Positions 14,651-17,294 of a stretch of DNA of 17,294 nucleotides are shown piece after piece. The DNA comes from Stagnihabitans sp039932095. Its GTDB lineage: Bacteria > Pseudomonadota > Alphaproteobacteria > Rhodobacterales > Rhodobacteraceae. The stretch covers positions 1 to 17,294 of the forward strand of contig JBDTQR010000086.1 of assembly GCA_039932095.1 (NCBI GenBank), in the 5' to 3' direction. The translations under genes were made by a program, and so were the position numbers. Numbering within the stretch: position 1 is the stretch's first letter; the number at the start of each line of letters is the position of its first letter. The notes under the pieces are model-generated. The model was given only the letters and a program-made list of their open reading frames with translations, ran no database searches and was not told where the DNA came from.

Positions 14651-14756
14651 GCAGCAAGACTAGGCGCGGCTGAGGCAAGTCATCAAGAACAAATGTCTAA
14701 CTCCAAATAAAATTTTTTATCTGGACGCTCGTATCGGGCTCTGCCATCACTCGCAA
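14651..14756. promoter_or_regulatory. Divergent control region with AT-rich near-palindrome
   Basis: This 106-nt gap separates the regulator/transporter and dehydratase/aldolase transcripts. At 14707-14720 the near-palindrome ATAAAATTTTTTAT (6 of 7 pairs) stands out in GC-rich DNA, flanked by GTCTA and TGGAC half-like elements. It is a plausible regulator operator. Leftwards, TTGATG and TAGTCT spaced by 18 nt could be a weak promoter for the regulator. No strong ribosome site precedes ATG 14757. Confidence 0.5.
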
Positions 14757-15098
14757 ATGGCCCAAGAAGACACACTAGACCCCGGGACAGACCCTCGACT
14801 GCTTTTGCTCGACGACCGCGACAATGTGCTTGTCGTGCGGGCGAGGTTGTGCGCTGGCGAAACGGTTCAGGTTTCAGGGGGCGCGGTCAGTGTTGCCGCA
14901 GATGTGCCGCTTGGCCACAAGATTGCGCGGCGCGACATCATGCCCGGCACCAAGATTTTCAAGTATGGCGCGCCCATCGGCTCAACCACCACGCTGATCC
15001 GGACCGGCGAGCACGCCCATGTTCATAACATTAAGAGCGACTACACTCCCACATACAGCCTTGAGGGTGAAGCCGCGCGTTACGGGGAAGCGCCATGA
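14757..15098 (+). CDS. UxaA-family small subunit (SAF domain), sugar-acid dehydratase/lyase
   Basis: A 113-residue cytoplasmic protein with an SAF domain at about residues 15-90. Typical family segments are RLLLLDDRDNVLVV, ADVPLGHKIARRDIMPGTKI, FKYGAPIGSTTTLIRTGEH and AHVHNIKSDY. In altronate and galactarate dehydratases this domain is the N-terminal part of one chain, while sulfolactate sulfo-lyase and many uncharacterised relatives split it off as a small subunit, as here. The stop overlaps the ATG of the large subunit (ATGA at 15095-15098), consistent with equal production and complex formation. It likely helps close the active site of the large subunit. The start has no obvious ribosome site; the next in-frame starts would cut into the domain. 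Confidence 0.85.
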   Translation: MAQEDTLDPGTDPRLLLLDDRDNVLVVRARLCAGETVQVSGGAVSVAADVPLGHKIARRDIMPGTKIFKYGAPIGSTTTLIRTGEHAHVHNIKSDYTPTYSLEGEAARYGEAP

Positions 15099-16291
15099 CA
15101 ATGCAGGGCTATCTGCGGGCTGACGGTCGCAAGGGCATCCGAAACACGGTCGTGATAGCCTATCTTGTCGAATGCGCGCACCATGTGGCGCGCGAGGTGG
15201 CCATGCCGTTTCGGGACAGTGACGTCCATGTCATAGGCTTTCCCGGCTGCTATCCCAATTCCTATGCCGAGACAATGATGGAGCGCCTCTGCACCCATCC
15301 CAACGTCGGCGCGGTGCTGTTGGTGTCGCTCGGCTGCGAAAGCTTTAACAAGTACAAGCTGGCCCACCTGATCCGCGAAAGCGGGCGCGCCGTGCATACG
15401 ATTGTCATTCAGTCGACAGGCGGCACACGCAAGTCGATCGGCGAGGGTCAGGCGTTCGTGGCAGAGCAGCGTGCGGCGCTGGACGACATGGCAACTGTGC
15501 CGATGGAAGCCAGCGATTTGATCATCGGAACCGTCTGCGGGGGCTCTGATGGGACCTCGGGGATCACCGGCAATCCTGCCGCGGGGCGCGCATTTGATCT
15601 GCTGGTCCAGCAAGGCGCCGCCTGCATTTTCGAGGAGACGGGCGAGCTCATCGGCTGCGAGCACATCATGGCGAGCCGGGCGATCACCGCGTCGCTTGGG
15701 CTTGAACTCGAGGCGAGTGTTGCCAAGGCCGCTAAATACTATGCAACCCTCGGCTACGGCAGCTTTGCTGCCGGCAACGCCGAGGGTGGACTGACGACCA
15801 TCGAGGAAAAGTCGATGGGCGCCTATGCCAAGTCCGGCGCTTCGCCGATCAGCGGCTTGATCAAGCCCGGCGATATCCCGCCCCGGGGCGGGCTGTATTT
15901 GCTGGACGTGGTGCCGGATGGCGAGGTGCGCTTCGGTTTTCCCAACATCAACGACAATGCTGAGATCGCCGAATTGATCGCCTGCGGCAGCCACGCGGTG
16001 CTTTTTGTCACCGGGCGCGGGTCGGTCGTCGGCTCGGCCATTTCTCCGGTCATCAAGATCTGCGCCAACCCCGAGACCTACCGACGCATGGCGGATGACA
16101 TGGATGTCAATGCCGGCCGGATTCTGGAGGGAGCGGGCACGCTCGACGAGGTTGGCCGTGAAATCCGCGACGTGGTGCTGAACCTCGCGGCCGGCGGGCG
16201 CACCAAATCGGAGGAACTCGGGCATCAGGAGTTCGTTCTCACCTACAAGACATTTGCGCCGATTGGTCCGGCGTGCCTGCCCGGGGGTTAA
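15095..16291 (+). CDS. UxaA-family large subunit (altronate dehydratase / sulfolactate lyase type)
   Basis: A 398-residue cytoplasmic enzyme of the altronate/galactarate dehydratase family. Recognisable family blocks are RADGRKGIRNTVVI (8-21), LGCES (79-83), QSTGGTRKSI (106-115), CGGSDGTSGITGNPAAG (148-164), FEETGELIGCEHI (179-191), AEGGLTTIEEKSMGAYAKSG (229-248) and TGRGSVVGSAISPVIKI (306-322). These enzymes remove water from a sugar acid to give a 2-keto-3-deoxy acid; a sub-branch instead releases sulfite from sulfolactate. The motifs do not decide between them, but the RraA-like gene behind it and the sugar transporter favour a sugar-acid or hydroxy-acid substrate. It is coupled to the small subunit by ATGA overlap and lies 4 nt before the likely start of the next gene. 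It appears intact. Confidence 0.87.
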   Translation: MTMQGYLRADGRKGIRNTVVIAYLVECAHHVAREVAMPFRDSDVHVIGFPGCYPNSYAETMMERLCTHPNVGAVLLVSLGCESFNKYKLAHLIRESGRAVHTIVIQSTGGTRKSIGEGQAFVAEQRAALDDMATVPMEASDLIIGTVCGGSDGTSGITGNPAAGRAFDLLVQQGAACIFEETGELIGCEHIMASRAITASLGLELEASVAKAAKYYATLGYGSFAAGNAEGGLTTIEEKSMGAYAKSGASPISGLIKPGDIPPRGGLYLLDVVPDGEVRFGFPNINDNAEIAELIACGSHAVLFVTGRGSVVGSAISPVIKICANPETYRRMADDMDVNAGRILEGAGTLDEVGREIRDVVLNLAAGGRTKSEELGHQEFVLTYKTFAPIGPACLPGG

Positions 16292-16295
16292 GGAT

Positions 16296-16943
16296 TTGGC
16301 GGATATCACGGAGCGCCTCGAACTATGCTACACCGAGGTCGTTCATGACGTGATGCGCGCCATGGGGCAGCGCGACTTTACCCTGCCGGCAGAGCTGCGA
16401 CCGATCCTGCCGGAGCGGGCAATGGCTGGGCCGGCTTTCACCATCGAAGGCATGGTCGATGAGAACGCCGATCCCCACGAGACGCTACTGGCGTGGACGG
16501 GGCTGCTGTCGAAGGCCCCGGCCGGCGCAATCTGGGTGTCGCAGCCTAATGACCGGCTTGTAGCGCATATGGGCGAGCTTTCGGCGGAAACACTCAAGAA
16601 CAAGGGTGTGCGAGGCTGCGTTGCCGACGGTTTCATCCGTGATGTCAACTTCCTTCTCGCCATCGGCTTTCAGGCATGGAGCCGGGGCTACACCCCGCGC
16701 GACATCGTAGGCTACTGGCTCCCCAAGGCAACGCAGGTGCCTGTCATGATTGGCACCGTGACGATCACCCCGGGCGATTACTTGGTCGGCGACCGCGATG
16801 GATTGATACGTGTGCCGCAAGTGCTGGCCGAAGAAGTGGTTGAAAAGGCGGAAGCCGCGATGGCGACAGAAAGCCTGGTACGCAAAGCCATACTGACCGG
16901 TACCGATCCCCAGCAGGCATATCTCAAGTTCGGCAAATTCTGA
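16296..16943 (+). CDS. RraA-like (HMG aldolase / oxaloacetate decarboxylase family) protein
   Basis: A 215-residue cytoplasmic protein of the RraA/4-hydroxy-4-methyl-2-oxoglutarate aldolase fold. Key segments are CYTEVVHDVMRAMG (11-24), AMAGPAFTIEG, the GEL turn at 93-95, the metal/substrate motif ADGFIRDV (D111, R115, D116) and VTITPGDYLVGDRDGLIRVP. These retain the Arg and Asp residues used for magnesium-dependent aldol cleavage or decarboxylation, so enzyme function is more likely than the RNase E-inhibitor role. I chose TTG 16296, just after the large-subunit stop; TTG codons at 16254 and 16263 are in-frame alternatives inside the previous gene. It would process the keto acid made by the dehydratase. 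The exact substrate is unknown. Confidence 0.85.
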   Translation: MADITERLELCYTEVVHDVMRAMGQRDFTLPAELRPILPERAMAGPAFTIEGMVDENADPHETLLAWTGLLSKAPAGAIWVSQPNDRLVAHMGELSAETLKNKGVRGCVADGFIRDVNFLLAIGFQAWSRGYTPRDIVGYWLPKATQVPVMIGTVTITPGDYLVGDRDGLIRVPQVLAEEVVEKAEAAMATESLVRKAILTGTDPQQAYLKFGKF

Positions 16944-17294
16944 CCGCCCGTGCGACGACGTTGTCGATGGAATTCGTCCTTTGCCTTCGCCGTTGTGACT
17001 TGACCGGCCGTGATTTTGTGCCGCCCCCGATGCTCCTTTTGCCCATCTTTCGTTGGAAGGCCATGGGGCTTTCCCGGCATAAAGCTCAGTGTTGGCGGCA
17101 TGCTCTGCAGAATCGCCTGAGACAACAGTCCCCTTTTTCCAGGTGCCGACCTTGACTACTAGGATACGCTGCGACCGGCGAGAATGGCAGGTTCGGGGAA
17201 GCAGCACTGCAGCGCGCCACGGCCGTCCATCGGACGTTCTGGGCCGAGCGACGCGGTCAGGGCAAACAGAATCTCCAATCAAATATTCAAATGG
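16944..17294. other. Stretch after the catabolic operon, no gene recognised
   Basis: Small frames occur on both strands without family sequence. An imperfect palindrome CGACGACGTTGTCG lies at 16953-16966 just after the rraA-like stop, but no T-run follows, so a terminator is not supported. The GC-rich sequence could be the beginning of another locus outside the window. Confidence 0.45.

Noticed and set aside
15080..16309. 409-codon minus-strand frame
   Set aside because: Exact antisense of the UxaA-type large subunit, whose family motifs are clear on the plus strand.
16953..16966. Palindrome after the rraA-like gene as a terminator
   Set aside because: Short, imperfect and without a following T-run.
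1..17294. CRISPR arrays, tRNA and rRNA genes
   Set aside because: No regularly spaced direct repeats, and no cloverleaf or rRNA-like sequence seen on either strand by reading.

Overview
The window looks like a GC-rich alphaproteobacterial genome segment (family-level placement uncertain; Rhodobacterales, Rhizobiales or an acetic-acid/methylotroph-like lineage all fit). The clues are the GC-rich coding style, the gnd-zwf pair, a PQQ alcohol dehydrogenase remnant, phage-type methylase and serine recombinase fragments, and IS630/IS110/IS21 elements. It may be chromosomal or lie on a large plasmid.

Layout. (1) 1-1056, minus strand: the start of zwf and a complete gnd (pentose phosphate pathway), with an 8-nt overlap. 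(2) 1057-4472: a genetic scrap zone. It holds an N-terminal piece of a PQQ-dependent alcohol dehydrogenase, an 11-bp perfect inverted repeat, the C-terminal half of a phage-type DNA methylase, a possible small-terminase scrap, a serine recombinase broken by two compensating frameshifts and a lost active-site Arg, a secreted ankyrin-cytochrome c fusion gene with an in-frame amber codon, and a second recombinase remnant. (3) 4473-7351: nested mobile elements. These are an intact IS630 copy with TA target duplication and an A7 slippage site, an istA 5' fragment, an IS110-family transposase with a highly structured 3' non-coding flank (possible bridge/seeker RNA), and an istB 3' fragment in the opposite orientation to istA. 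(4) 7551-8061: three tiny genes with ATGA/GTGA overlaps, the last a YozE-like protein. On the opposite strand a tandem hairpin plus T7 tract looks like a terminator or small RNA end. (5) 8291-10141: a dismantled metal-resistance locus. It consists of an internally deleted IS630 remnant, an open reading frame joining a piece of an MFS transporter to the C-terminal part of a Zn/Cd P-type ATPase, and a convergent cation diffusion facilitator fragment. (6) 10319-16943: an intact, coherent catabolic locus. On the minus strand lie a GntR/FCD regulator, a periplasmic sugar-binding protein, a double ATPase and a permease (RbsBAC type). Divergently on the plus strand lie a SAF-domain small subunit, a UxaA-type dehydratase large subunit and an RraA-like aldolase/decarboxylase.

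How it works together. The last block reads as an uptake and breakdown module for an undefined sugar acid or hydroxy acid. The ABC transporter would import it, the two-subunit UxaA-type enzyme would dehydrate it (or a related lyase reaction), the RraA-like metal-dependent enzyme would cleave or decarboxylate the product, and the FCD-domain repressor, sitting beside an AT-rich near-palindrome, would sense an acid ligand. Everything between this block and gnd/zwf is best explained as repeated insertion and deletion, leaving few functional genes. Family assignments come from recognising motifs by eye; no database search was run.
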